This document shows positions 1 through 11,250 of a stretch of 30,833 nt of DNA, in pieces; position 1 is the first letter of the stretch, and the number at the start of each line of letters is the position of its first letter. Source of the stretch: Cylindrodendrum hubeiense (lineage: Eukaryota > Ascomycota > Sordariomycetes > Hypocreales > Nectriaceae); assembly GCA_014621425.1 (NCBI GenBank), contig JAANBB010000458.1:1-30833 (forward strand), read 5' to 3'. A program made the position numbers and the translations under genes. The notes below the pieces were generated by a model. The model worked only from the letters and a program-made list of their open reading frames with translations. It did not search any database and was not told the origin of the DNA.

Positions 1-612
1 CGCGGAGGAGAAGGGTCTTCGGGAGGAAGCGGGAAAGGTAGCGAGGCGAGCAAGGGTTTGGGTGGTGATGTAATAACTAAATCCTGGGCGAGGAACCGTT
101 GGTGCGTACCTGGTATGCAGCTAGGCGGGGTGATGCGCGTAGCGGGAGAGGAGGCATGATGCATGTGCCATGAGCCATGAGGGGTCGAGACCAGAGGGGG
201 ATGGATCATCATCCAAATCGGCGCCATTGGAATGGCCTGGCCATTGAGGGATGGATACGCATGGAAAGTTCACACGGAATGATCTCAATTGAGCAGACAC
301 GCTTGCCTTCTGGTACAAGGAGCCGCCTCCAACGGAATTGGGTCCTTTATGCCACATCTTGAGTGCTCGGGTTGCCATCACAGAGGACTAATCATCATCG
401 ATCATCATCGCACCACTTTGAGAAGCACGGAATGGACCCCAAAATACAAGGTTTTCCTTACCCGCGTTTGCAATTCGGTGCAGATGCAGCGTCTTGGGGA
501 AAGAATGGATAGGATCTCAGGTGAAAAAAACGAAGGGGCAGTAGTATTGAGTGTCTGACATGGTTTTGGGCGGTTGTCGGAAAGTTCCTTCACGTCATGT
601 CGACATTATTCT
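1..612. other. Gene-free stretch at left edge
   Basis: No open frame here has a recognisable domain, and the short open frames on both strands overlap one another and have no good splice continuation. The only local pattern is a small ATC/ATCATC-type repetition around 390-415. The stretch lies beyond the 3' end of the mannosidase gene and may hold the end or control region of a gene outside the window. Confidence 0.6.
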
Positions 613-898
613 TGACAGTATTTGCTGTTTGCACACAAATACAAAGCTTAGCCCCCAAGTCCTACCTAAATCATTTACACTTACATACACCCTTAACCTT
701 AAAAGTAACCTTTTATGACCAGGCCTGATAAATGACCAACATAAAAGGCAGTATTAGGATAAACAAGTAGTAGTAATTAGACTGACTGGGCTTCTCCTGA
801 TGAAATGTCATATCATGTGTATTGCTGATAATCCTCGAAACAGCTGTATACGGATGTGTGCGAATAGCAACCTGAAAGTGTGCAAATAGCAATGCTCA
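613..898. mobile_element. MITE-like inverted-repeat element, copy 1
   Basis: The left end (613-635) reads TGACAGTATTTGCTGTTTGC and onward. The right end, reverse complemented, reads TGAGCATTGCTATTTGCACA, so the ends are imperfect inverted repeats. The 4-bp word TTCT lies immediately outside both ends (609-612 and 899-902), as a target-site duplication would. A second, inner copy of the right end (GTGTGCGAATAGCAAC) lies at 856-871, so the right end is doubled. The body is collinear with the element at 18422-18735, with shared blocks such as TATTAGGATAAA and GTATTGCTGATAATC. No coding capacity is visible. The class (MITE) is inferred from size, inverted ends and the second copy. Confidence 0.6.
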
Positions 899-1164
899 TT
901 CTTTATGTGTCGGCTTGACCACCTTGTGACTGAGGTCTCGGATCTTCCCGTCACGTCTCGTCTAAAAATTGCCAGAGAAACCATGATTGCTTCAGCGCTG
1001 CGTCATGCTATGCCAATCCAAAAATAGCATTCATTTCCACGCCAATGCCGAACCGTCTAGTACAAACCGCCAGTGCGGTCGAAAAGCTCCTGGGTATCCA
1101 AAACAAGGGGTCAATGCCCATCCTGGGGATGACCCCGCCTGATGCTCATCTATAGTGTTCGAAC

Positions 1165-2935
1165 TTATGACTTGGGGCGCTTGAAGGGATGCGCCTCTGT
1201 GTTGAGAACCCAGTCATCTAGGTTTAGCACATTGTGATCCTCAAAGATCAACCAGAAGTACTTGAGCGTCTCCGACATCCAAAAGGTCTGCGAACACGTT
1301 AGTTTCTACTCGGGAGCGCGGATAAGAGAGGAAAAGAGGTGGAGATGAGCTTACCTCCATGGAATCTTCCTTCTTGCTGCCTTCATGACGCACATCGGCG
1401 ATGGAGGCAAACGCCACGTCATTTTCCGTTTCCTTGACAATGCCCTCCCACATGCGCCACGCCGCGTCCCGCCAGATCTCGTCTCCGGTGATGCGCCACA
1501 TGTAGAAGACGCTCTCGATGGCTTCGGGTCGCAGGAGATACCGCGCGTCCCGCACGCGAGTAAATCCGGGTGGCAGAGTAGGACTAGATGATAAGGACTT
1601 GAGTTCCTCGTAGCTGCACTTCCCATCGATGTCGGGGCAACGCTTCAGTTCTGCGATCTCGGGCATGATGTTGGTCGGGAACGAGTCGTACGCCCAGATG
1701 CAGCCTGCCGTAAGGCGGGAACCGAGGTCCACGAAATCCTCTCGTGACATAAGTTTGCCGGCGAGGCCGTAGGTGCCGCCGATGAAGCATGTCAAGTGCT
1801 GCATCTCGGTTGTGAGTTCAACCCTGCTCTTGCCCGCCACAGCGTTGCCCGCCATCAAGATATTGTCGTCATTTGGGTTGATCGGTCGGTACAGGAGATG
1901 CTTCGTCGCGGTATCAAGAGCCTGCGTGGTCATCTGGACGTACTCGGGGTCCAGCCCGCCGAGTATGGCATGCATCTTGGGCAAATACTCGTACAAGGAG
2001 TCAGCACCAGCTCCGAGGGTGAACATGGCCGTCTCGACAGTCTCCTGGCGGTAGTTCATAGTGTGCGGCCACAAGCCGGGAAGCTTGGTGTTGTTCTGGT
2101 TGCGGTAGATGAACTGCTTGACCCTCTCGGTGGCGTCGTAGTACTTGGGATCGCCTGTGATTTGTGACAGACGGGTAAACTCCAGGCCCATGGAACACCC
2201 GGCAGCTCCGGACATGCTGTCATCAGCTTTCTGTTCGCCTTGTTTGGCTTTCGTGAAGTAGAGCCAGTGCGAAGGCAGTCGGTTCGGGGTGTCGAAGGTG
2301 GCATACAGCATGTCACCCAGCTCGATTGCCTTGGAGAGCAGGAGTTGTTCCCCAGAGAGGTCGTAGGCTGCCAGCAGACCACCGAGGTGGCGGATCGTCA
2401 CCTCGAACAGGTTGAGGAAATCGTCGTCGGTCTTGGCCCAGTCAATCAGGGCTATCTGCTCAACGGCCAGCTGGAAGTCCTCCTTCATGTCCATGAGCCA
2501 GAGGGTGTCGAGAGCATCGACCAGCTGGGCGGACCAGCCCGAGAAGCTCTGCTTGCCCTTGCGAGAGAGTGGTTTGAGCTCGTCCTGGGCCCAGGCATAC
2601 GTCTTGTAAGCATCCCAGCTCTTGACGAAGGCCTTCTTGACGGCTGTCTTGCGGGCCAGCGAGATGTGTCCCTCGGTTGACTCTTGCCACTGGCGTTGGA
2701 CGGGGGGGAGTTTCTTGGGCTCGGCGGTAGGCGGGCTCTTCATGTCCTCGACCGGGTACTTGACGGGATTCCTGCTCCAGTCATAGCTGCTGGGGATATA
2801 CTTGACGGGGCCGACTTTGGTGGCGCCGATGTAGTCCTGGGGATGGAAGTTGTTATATAAGACGAAGCCGACGCCGATAAAGACGATGAGAGCGATGTAG
2901 CGGCGACTTAGTCGTCCTTGGCACTGGGGGATCAT
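1165..2935 (-). CDS. Class I alpha-1,2-mannosidase (GH47), type II membrane protein
   Basis: Trims alpha-1,2-linked mannose from N-glycans in the ER/Golgi. Two exons: 2935-1355 and 1287-1165, with a 67-nt intron (1288-1354, GTAAGC...GCAG). This gives 567 aa, normal for the family. ATG 2933-2935 is the first ATG in frame; the open frame extends upstream only through a TTG. Residues about 1-12 are a short basic cytosolic tail, followed by a signal anchor (about 13-27, ALIVFIGVGFVLY). GH47 signatures run in order: LVDALDTLWLMDM, FEVTIRHLGGLLAAYDLSG, TLGAGADSLYEY, CFIGGTYGLAG, LLRPEAIESVFYMWRITGD, and the terminal NTEAHPF motif, whose Thr is known to help bind Ca2+. Exon 2 supplies the essential TEAHPF end, so the intron is certain. 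Most like the fungal Golgi/ER enzymes (MnsI/MNS1 group); which subtype is not settled. Confidence 0.95.
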
Positions 2936-4099
2936 GATGCGCGCATAGCCTGGCGAATATAGGGGGAAGAGCAAGTTGATGAAATGCGATCTCGATATGC
3001 GGTCTGGCTATGAGAGTGACGTTATCGGACCGGATCCGTCGGAGCAAGGCTGGCCGAAATGGAGCAGATGGAGCGAATGGTACCGAATCAATGCAAGCGA
3101 CAAGGACAGAGCAAGAAGAAGAGAAAACGCTCGATGACAGAATTCGGGAGTGCGTCGCCGAATATGCGATGAGGAGAAGAAAGAAATCTAATGGCGCGCA
3201 CAACCTTCCCAGACCCGTTGGAATTAAAGAGGGAGATGTATGTCTTGGCTTCCCGTGCTATTGGGGGAGGAGGAGAGGGGGGCGGATAGTCGTCATGTCT
3301 GTTGGCCTTGAAAATAGCTGCTCCATTGAGACGCGTCCTCGTTCCTTTTCCTCAGCTCAGTTGTCCACGAGTCCCCTGTAGCGCTCCCCGCCACGAGCCC
3401 TGTGAGACCCCCTGCGTCTCGCCCAGCCCCTGCCAAAGTCCCTGCGAAGGTCCCTATAAATGGTTCACTGGTGGGCGACGGCAGGGTGCTGGCTTAGGCT
3501 GATTGGCCAAAATATGGGGCATCCGCCGGTGTCGTTTGGGGTGGTTCCCGCCTCCAAGGGGCCAGTGCTGACAGCGGCAATGGGGGGCTTTTGCTAGCCT
3601 GACACCCGCAGGCTCGGTACATCGGGTACGCGGAGAATTAGTTAATTGAAGGTCCCTCCATCGTATCGAGATTTTGTGCATATGAAATGGTCCAATCTGC
3701 AGATCCCGGGAGCCAGGGCAAAGAGATGCCATCCGTAAGGCTAACGCCGTCCGTATAACGCTAACCGTGTCTCATAATGCCTGCTAGAATGCTACAGTCC
3801 AAGACTTTGGTGGACAAACTCGGCCGACAAACTCCAGACTTACCTTGGCAGTGGCCGGCTGCCTTGCATCTCTCAGGGGCACACGTATCACGCACAATTC
3901 CTCTCTACGACTTGTTTTCAATGCTGAAAGAATGACTAAAGTTTGTTCGGTTGCGTCCAAATGAGTGACTATGGTCGGACTAAAAAGCACGGCTCTGAAA
4001 GCACCCCCGTCCGAAGGCTTGGGAGGAATCCTGCGGCCCGGCTTCTGCGAAACTGCCTGCTTTGCGTCTCTGCCAGCACCACACTCGACAAAGTTCCCA
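2936..4099. other. Intergenic: mannosidase promoter side and UPF1 downstream region
   Basis: No gene recognised. It lies between the start of the minus-strand mannosidase gene and the region beyond the UPF1 stop. An ATTGG (CCAAT on the minus strand) occurs near 3503, and a C-rich run of CCCTGYGA-like words lies at 3375-3455. Open frames such as the one at 3010-3381 show no domain and no splice support. Confidence 0.5.
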
Positions 4100-4155
4100 A
4101 GAGGAAGCCCCCTAGAGGAAGCCCCCTAGAAGAAGCCTCCTAGAAGAAGCATCGT
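4100..4155. repeat. 14-nt direct tandem repeat, about 4 units
   Basis: Units of agaggaagccccct start at 4100 and 4114. Diverged units agaagaagcctcct and agaagaagcatcgt start at 4128 and 4142. The first two are identical and divergence increases to the right. The array is noncoding and lies about 390 bp beyond the UPF1 stop codon. Confidence 0.8.
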
Positions 4156-4541
4156 CGTTATCATTTTTCACCGTCCCATCTCCGGACCCTCACAACTACC
4201 TCATCTCTCCTCCTTGCTACTGCAATGCTGTGAATATCAAGACAATCTGCATCTGGCGGGCCGCTACGGCCCCGATGGCCGTCGTGGGTTGGGCCGCTAG
4301 CACGCGACATCGGTGTCTCCCTATCCGGATGTATTCCGTCAGGCGGCGTCCAGGATCGGACATGAGACGGTCTCCGCGGTTCAGTCTGGCTTGACCGCGT
4401 TGGCCTTGACGACAAGGCGCTTGGGGGACAACAGACCACTTGCCGGCTGCGCTCGGTGAACTGGTGGGAACAAGTCCTGCTGTAGAGCCCGTGGGATGCA
4501 AAATATATGTCATCGCCTACTCGTAGCGCTCACGTTGTTAT

Positions 4542-7500
4542 TCAGTCGTATCCCCCGCCGATTTGACTGTGGAAGGCCGTGCTGACGCTCTTCTCGTCGT
4601 CGTCATACCGTCGTCCGTATCCGTGTCCAGGAGCAATTCGGCCGCTGCTCTCCACGTACTGCTTGAGCCGGTCACTCTGGCTATAGGAAACAGGGCGCAT
4701 TCCTGTCACAGCGTCATGAAGCCCAGCACCAAGGCTGACACCACCTTGTCCCACGCCCTTGCCACCAATCACGCTCGCTGACGCATCGGTAAACTCAGAG
4801 TTCGCAACGCTTTCGCCAGCGATGCTCTCCGTACCACGGCCTCGGCTCTTGCCTCCACGTCCTGGCGCAGCGACTCCAGGAAGTCCAGGCCATTGCTCAG
4901 GGGTGAAGCTTGAGAACATGGGTGGGAAGGCGCTGTTCAGAGAAGCACCTCCAAAAGCGGAGCCGTGAATCGAGGACACATCGTCAGGGATGTAAGAAAC
5001 CATGGAGCCCAGGTCAAAGTCGCGGCCTGAGGGAGGGCCATTGAAGCGTCCGTTGGCGAAGTTGTTGTTGGCGTTGTTATTGTTGTTGTTGCTGCTGCTG
5101 CTGCTGTTGTTGGTAGCGTTGCTGTTGTTGGCACCGAACTGGGACTGCTGGTTCTGGTTCTTCTGGCGGTAGCTAACCTTGGGGCGGCTGAACTGCAGTA
5201 AGCAGGCCTGCAAGTTGGTCAGGGGACCCTCAACGAAACACTTGCGATCCTTGAAATGGACGAGCAAGTTGTGCCACAGCTCGTGCTTGGACAGGACCTT
5301 GGGGTTTCCGAGAATGACCAGACCATACTTGGCTCGAGTCAGGGCAACGTTGAGACGACGGGGATCAGACAAGAAACCGATGCCTTGGTTGTCGTTGGAG
5401 CGGACGCAAGAAAGGACGATAAAATCCTTCTCACGGCCCTGGAAAGCATCGACTGACGCAACCTCCACTTCCTTGTAAAACTCCTTCTTGTACGTTCCTG
5501 AGTTCTGCATCGTAGTCACAATGTAGCTTCTCTGGCCCTCGTATGGAGTAATGACACCAATATCTGCTGGCTTGACACCGGCTTTGAAGAACCTGGTGAC
5601 GGCCTTCTCGACATTCGACGCTTCGGTTCGGTTGAGGTATGAGGTTCCAGAAGCAGAAATCTCCTCATGACCTAGGTTGGACCAAAACATCATGGGCATC
5701 TCAGCGACGGGCCAGGGGAAGTCGACATCCTTCCTCAAACGGTTCTCATGGGTGACACCATTCTGCAGAGTACCCTCGTAAAACATGTTGGAGGGAAACT
5801 CAGAGAGGCAGGGGTGCATACGGTACTGGATGTTAAGTCGGATGGGTGAGAGCTTCAGGTTGACGAGACGCTCGAACAGCGACTGGTTAAGACCAGCTTT
5901 GGCAGCTTTCTTGTTCATGATAACTGGGCCAAGCTGCTTGTGATCACCAACAAGAACGACCTGCTTGCATCCGAGGACAAGAGGGATCATACACTCGGGT
6001 TCGGCGGATTGAGTCGACTCGTCGATCAGGACGTTGCGGAACTTCATCTTGGACAGTCGTGGGTCGCCTGCACCAACGCAAGTACAGCATACGACATCGG
6101 CGTTGTTGAGAATATCTCGCTCGGCGACCTTGGTGAGCTGCTTGAACTTCTTCTCGTCCTGGCTAGACAATTCGCCCAACTCATTCTTCAACTGTGAGAG
6201 CTTAACTAGCTCACTGTTGTGCTCCGACATGCGGACCTGCTCGTGGAGGGCCAGGAAGCTGACCGAGGACTCAACATCCTCACGGGACTTGGCCGTCAAA
6301 CGAACAACCTTGAGACCGGTGCGGTGAACACGTTCACACAGCTGATCAACGGCAACGTTGGATGGAGCACAAACTAAGACCTGGCCGTTGCTCATCTTGG
6401 CAAGGTGATAAATGATGGTGGCAGAAGTCACAGTCTTTCCGGTTCCGGGAGGACCCTGAATGAGACTCAGGGGCTTCTGGAGGACTGTTTTGATGGCATT
6501 GACCTGACTGGGGTTGAGGTCAGGGAGACCGGGGACCGACCACTTCTTAGGGAGGTTCGTCTTCATAGGCTGCAGTTGGACTTCATGACCCAGTAGAGTG
6601 TGGAAAATGTATCCGGAAACGCTCATGTCATCGACGGCAAATGTCTTCATGGCCAGTTGCATGCGGTCGTAGGAGGTAGCCTTCCAGACGTAGTCGGCGG
6701 AGAAATTGTGCGAGAGATCGGTGGGCACCGACTTCTCGTTTCCGGTTTTGCGCAACTCCAGAGTAACCTCATCGGACTGGTTGTTGGGAATCTTGATGAC
6801 GTATCCAACGCCCTCCCAAGGGGATCGGAGTTCTCCCTTGTAGCGGAGTCGCATCTCATCGCCGACAGCAAGCTTGACGTCTCCGGACTCAATCTTGTGC
6901 AAGTTGAAGCTGACGAGGTGCTTGTTGTTCAGACCGTAATCCCAGCGCACAGTGAGCCCATCCTCGGACTGGGCCTCCTTGAGTTTCTTGTCATAGTCGG
7001 ATTCCATCTTAACCAAGGGTCCAAAAATATTCTGGTAATGGTAGGGATCGTCGTATTGTAGCAGGACAGGGTTAGGGTCGTCGTCGACATTCGAGGCCTT
7101 CTCCAGGTCAACCACGGTGGCTTTGGAGTCGATTTTCCACATTTCCTCCAGCTTCGCAATCATGTTAGGGGTCAAGTGACGAGCTCGGAGCTGTTCGGCA
7201 TCAGATGGAGTGCCGACGAGCCACGGCAAGAAGGCTCGTTCTTCGATAAGTGGCTGCCATCTCGATGTATCCCAGTTCATATCCTTGTTCGAGGTATTCG
7301 CGGCACATGGCTGTCGGCAGAGCAGAACAACAACGGTGTCTGACTTGGCAGGGATGAAACCGAGAAGGAAAGCGTTCTTCGTTCCGCAATTGTAGCACTC
7401 GAGCACGGTATCGCCTAGGGTGGATTCGGGGTGGAGCTGAACCTCCTTGTGGCGAGCTCGCACGAGGTGGTTAACGATGTGGGTTGAGGTACCGTTACCA

Positions 7501-7911
7501 CGAGCGCTGCAGAACCACTTGTTGCAGGTGAGGCACTTCACCACGCAACCAGGCGAGTGGATTCCGCAGTATCTGTCGGCCAACGTCAGCGAGCTTCGCG
7601 CGGTTTCTGACTTGTGCCACCTACGCGCAAGCATGAGCCGGAAGCTCCTTCTCCTCCTCCGGACCCTTCAACTTCAGCCCGGTCAGGCCATCGACCGGCA
7701 CACTGTTCAAACTATCATTCTCGTCCTCCTCGTAGACCTCAGTTTGGTTGTCGTCGTCATCGGCTCGGCGACGGCCGCTCCGCTCTGGGTATTTGCCATA
7801 GAGCAAGCTCTCATCAGGGTCGATCGCGGACAGGTCGTCAGCTCCGGCTTTAATGGCGGCAGCAGAATCGGATATCAAATGGTTCCCGACATGGGTAAAG
7901 GCGCCCTCCAT
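4542..7911 (-). CDS. UPF1: UPF1/NAM7 ATP-dependent RNA helicase (nonsense-mediated mRNA decay)
   Basis: Cytoplasmic SF1 helicase that with UPF2/UPF3 marks premature-stop mRNAs for decay. Two exons: 7911-7625 and 7572-4542, with a 52-nt intron (7573-7624, GTAGGT...ACAG) that splits an Ala codon. The product is 1105 aa. Splicing restores the CH-domain start [15 protein letters not shown]; reading through would hit TAG. An acidic N-terminus (about 1-90) is followed by the Cys/His-rich domain that binds UPF2 (about 92-240, with [14 protein letters not shown]). The helicase core then shows motif I GPPGTGKT (about 467), motif II DEST (about 612), motif [12 protein letters not shown], motif V VDAFQGRE and motif [10 protein letters not shown] (about 840). 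The tail is low-complexity, with a poly-Ser/Asn tract (about 905-935), Gly-rich stretches and a few SQ sites. The start at 7909-7911 (MEGAFTHVG) matches the usual fungal N-terminus. Confidence 0.96.
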
Positions 7912-8517
7912 GTTGGTGTGTAGTAGGTAGGGTTTTCCTGCGAGTACTATCAGCACTTGTATGCCCCGCGCGCCTAGGTGGCGGTGACGCTCGGGGTGAG
8001 GGCAGCCCTCAAGAAACGTCCAGAACACGGCAAAATGGAGTGCGACTCACCTACAGCTATTGGTCTTTCGAAATAGACCCGTTTGGGAAGCCTTGTGGCG
8101 ACTCGGGTCGGATTGGGAAAGTGATTGGGGGTTGCAAGTCGCTGGTGAGGCTCACATCATCGCGAAGAAGGATGCGCCGGGGAGAAAGCGTGGCAAGCTG
8201 CGGGTGGAGGTCGGGCGAGAAAGAAGGGTAGTACGGGCAGTTCTCAGACTCATAGAACCAGGGTTGGCAGTCAGAATTTGTTTTTCTGGTGAACCAGAGA
8301 TATCCTTGGGTGAACAACTGGACCCTCTTGTTGGCGGAGTTTGGTGGGACATTTTGCGCCCACGTGATAGGCAACCAGGCAATCGATACGCGTCTGAACA
8401 CCGGCAAAACCGATAAGGGAACTTTTTTCTGGTGGTACTGCTCCGAAAAATTCCAAGACTGCTGCTAACCACCCAAGTCTAAAGTTCTTTGCAGCGGGCA
8501 GCTTTTTTCCATTAATC
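7912..8517. promoter_or_regulatory. Shared divergent promoter region, UPF1 / IMP4
   Basis: These 606 bp separate the start codons of two divergent genes and must hold both promoters and both 5' leaders. A CACGTG E-box lies at 8361-8366, about 150 bp before the IMP4 ATG. No TATA box is evident near either start. Overlapping open frames on both strands (8057-8519) look like noise. Assignment as a promoter is by position only. Confidence 0.6.
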
Positions 8518-9474
8518 ATGATTGTAAGTCTCGAATGGATTCGTTACCTCTGAGGTTTATGTTTACTGATAGTTCGTGTGCAGCGCAAACAAGCGCGCCA
8601 ACGGCGCGACTATCTGTACCGACGAGCTCTCTTGTTGCGAGATGCCGAGATCAGCGAGAAGAGGGCCAAGCTGAGATCGTCTCTGGCATCTGGAAAGCCA
8701 TTGGATCCGACGATCGCAAACGACAAGACTCTGCGCAAAGACTACCAGTACGACGAGTCGCGACCCGACCTCACCACGAACGAGGAGCTTGACCTCGATG
8801 ACGAGTACGCTCAGCTGTCCGGCATTGTCGACCCCCGAGTCCTCGTGACGACCTCCCGCGATCCCTCTGCTCGATTGGCTGCTTTCGCAAAGGAAATCAG
8901 ACTCCTTCTGCCCACGGCTGTCCGCCTCAATCGTGGAAACCTTATCCTGCCCGATCTGGTGCGATCTGCCCAGTCTGCTGGCCTGTCCGACGTGGTCCTC
9001 CTCCACGAGCATCGTGGTACTCCTACCGCACTCACCTTGTCGCACTTTCCTCACGGCCCCACGGTTTCCTTTTCGTTACACAATGTTGTCTTGCGTCACG
9101 ATATCCCTGGAAGCGTTCGAGGAACCGTGAGCGAGTCATATCCTCACCTTATCTTTGACGGGTTTACCAGTCAATTGGGACAGCGAATTGTGAAGGTGCT
9201 TAAGCATGCATTCCCACCCAGAGAGGCCATCACCGCCAAGAACAAGGTCGGCAACCGAGTTGTGACATTCAAGAACATTGAAGACAGCATCGAGATGAGG
9301 CACCACGTTTTCGTACGGACGGGCTTTGACAGCGTCGAGCTGGCTGAGGTAGGCCCGCGAATGACGATGAGACCGTTTGAGATTCGAAGTGGTACCTTGG
9401 AGAACAAGAATGGAGATGTTGAGTGGCATCTAACGCAGTACACGCGAACCGCCAAGAAGAAGAACTATCTTTGA
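8518..9474 (+). CDS. IMP4: IMP4, U3 snoRNP / SSU processome protein (Brix domain)
   Basis: Nucleolar protein that with IMP3 and MPP10 joins U3 snoRNA to the pre-18S rRNA. Two exons: 8518-8523 (only ATG ATT) and 8584-9474, with a 60-nt intron (GTAAGT, TACTGAT branch-like site at 8564-8570, GTGCAG). The product is 298 aa, close to the family length. The start is set by homology: IMP4 begins MIR(K/R)QAR, and splicing gives M-I-R-K-Q-A-R with no other in-frame ATG nearby. The N-terminal helix region is very conserved (RRDYLYRR, SGKPLDPTIANDK, about 8-55). The Brix domain covers about 80-265 (VLVTTSRDPS, NRGNLILPDLV, FHGPT-equivalent HFPHGPTVSF, FEIRSGTLEN). The basic tail ends KKKNYL. Divergent from UPF1. 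Confidence 0.96.
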
Positions 9475-11025
9475 GCGGCTCGCTGTGCTTAATTTTGGAA
9501 GCAATCAGCCTTCAACGAGAGACGACTGCGGTTTTTTTTGCTGGCTCTACATGTGGCAGAAAATCAACCAGCTGGGAAGACTCGCGATGTGCAGGACCCT
9601 TTGCTGTTGCCTCTTCATTTCACATGCAAGAGCAGCGAGGAGGATTTTGCGCCTAACTACGCCAGCGCCACAAGAATCTGCGTCAGACCTCTACGTCGTT
9701 GCTTGTTGCGCAGCGTAAGCCCTCAACCGGGCGAGACATCCGCACCTGATGACGTGGCGGACCACAAGACAGAAGGTGACGGGGAGTTCGGAGTTTTCGG
9801 ATGCGAGGGAGTACGGCCTCTGATTTGAACCCGGCGGTGATTTTTAAGACGGGGGAGAAGGCTAGCGAAGTCTTGCATGGAACTGAGGAGCGTCCGGTTT
9901 GGACGAGAGACGACGATTGGCTCATGGTGATGAACTTCAACCTTGACCTTGGGACACTCCGCCGAAGAATGTGGATGATGGGACCACCAAAGCGAAAATT
10001 CCGGTTCTCCGTGGTAAAGACGAATAAGATACCGGTGGCTCTAGGCATCCGTATACCTGCCCGTAATGGTTCCCAAATAGTTCTAGGACTCATGTGTACG
10101 GCTACCGCTACCATGAATCGGATGTAAATTGAACCCCAGCTACCTCGCCTACTTCTTTTGGTTTGATTTCATGAATGACGTATGTGCTAAAGCTACTACT
10201 GGTGCAATTATCGTTCCTCGTAAACCAAACAACGAATCATGGCTTCGCGATATTGCGGTTGGATTGAGAACAAACGAAGACTAGGACGGAGGCAAAAGAC
10301 AGGGGGGGGACATACTTAATTTAGACTTGCGATTGAATGGCATATGGATCATCCCACTTGTAGTCCGAGGTTGTGGGAGATATTTTGCGATTTGGTTGGC
10401 TTCACAGCAGTGACTGGGCTGTACTTGATGGAAATGGTTCCTCATCGTGGCGCAAGCTGGCGAGGCTAGGGATCCACAGTCAATCGCCACACAGCCGCGA
10501 AATAGACGAGATGGGAGCACCTGGTGATCGGGGTGCCCACGGGCCATTGACCAGAGAGCATGTCATTGCCGCAATCCGAGTTGATGCGATGTCGTGCTGG
10601 CTGCGGGGACGGGTCTGTGTAAATCGACATCGAATGTAGCCTCGGAAGCGGGGGCCGGGCCCCTCAAACCCACCAGAAGAGTCTGCTTTTTGAAGCGCAA
10701 GGCAGCAGCAAAAGGGAACGAGACAAGTCGTGAGACGGACCATCGTCGGCTGACTAGGGCCACGGCCGTTTCCAAATCGCTTTGGACGCCGGACGAGCAA
10801 TACAGCCCACAAGAAATGTGCGGTGTGTACGCCGTCGAGAGAGCACGCGAAGGCAGCCCGTATAGCCGTATAGACAGCCATTCACAGTTACGAGGACGCG
10901 GCAGCCACCCCTCAGGTTACTCCGTAGGGTCCAAACGAGGCGCACGGCGCATCTCGCACATTTCGCTTCTACGGCCGCTTTTCGCACATGCACCGGCGAA
11001 GATCCCTCACAGCCTCACGGCCACA
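9475..11025. other. Gene-free stretch downstream of IMP4
   Basis: Holds the IMP4 3' end and about 1.5 kb without a recognisable gene. Open frames at 9423-9828, 9683-10114(-), 9801-10127 and 10594-11025 show no domain, biased composition or splice support. The left part contains T- and G-runs (9530-9540, 10300-10310). Confidence 0.55.
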
Positions 11026-11250
11026 ATGGCTGACGACGAGAACCGCTCGCTCGCCAACGAGAACGATTCCTCGGTGCCGGTCGCGAAAAGCGGCCTGTAT
11101 TGGGCTGGGCAGTGCTTATTTTTAGGGGGCCCGCCTGGTCCCCCGCCACTTGCGTACGTATCCTGTTCTGCAGGCAGGGTCAGGGCGCTGCGGCCCTGTG
11201 CGGCGCTGCTGCTGCTGCACACTGCTGCTCGCGGCGCCGGAGCGAGCTAA
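11026..11250 (+). CDS. Doubtful short ORF upstream of syntaxin gene
   Basis: An ATG in a strong context (CCACAATGGCT) opens a 74-codon frame. The first 25 or so codons look coding-like: acidic and polar (MADDENRSLANENDSS), with G or C in most third positions. After about residue 27 the frame passes a C/G-rich low-complexity stretch and ends in an Ala-rich tail with no domain. It could be an upstream ORF in a long syntaxin leader, the first exon of an unrecognised gene, or chance. I do not recognise it. A frame open upstream to 10594 makes chance plausible. Confidence 0.2.
   Translation: MADDENRSLANENDSSVPVAKSGLYWAGQCLFLGGPPGPPPLAYVSCSAGRVRALRPCAALLLLHTAARGAGAS

Noticed and set aside
2240..2680. 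146-aa open frame on the plus strand opposite the mannosidase gene
   Set aside because: It is the antisense mirror of GC-rich GH47 codons, with no domain and no splice or start support.
6600..7061. 153-aa plus-strand frame opposite UPF1
   Set aside because: Mirror of the conserved UPF1 1B/CH coding sequence, with no independent evidence.
9815..9850. tRNA-like T-loop word (GGGTTCAAATC on the minus strand)
   Set aside because: The flanking bases do not form the 5-bp T-stem, and no acceptor stem or anticodon arm can be drawn around it.
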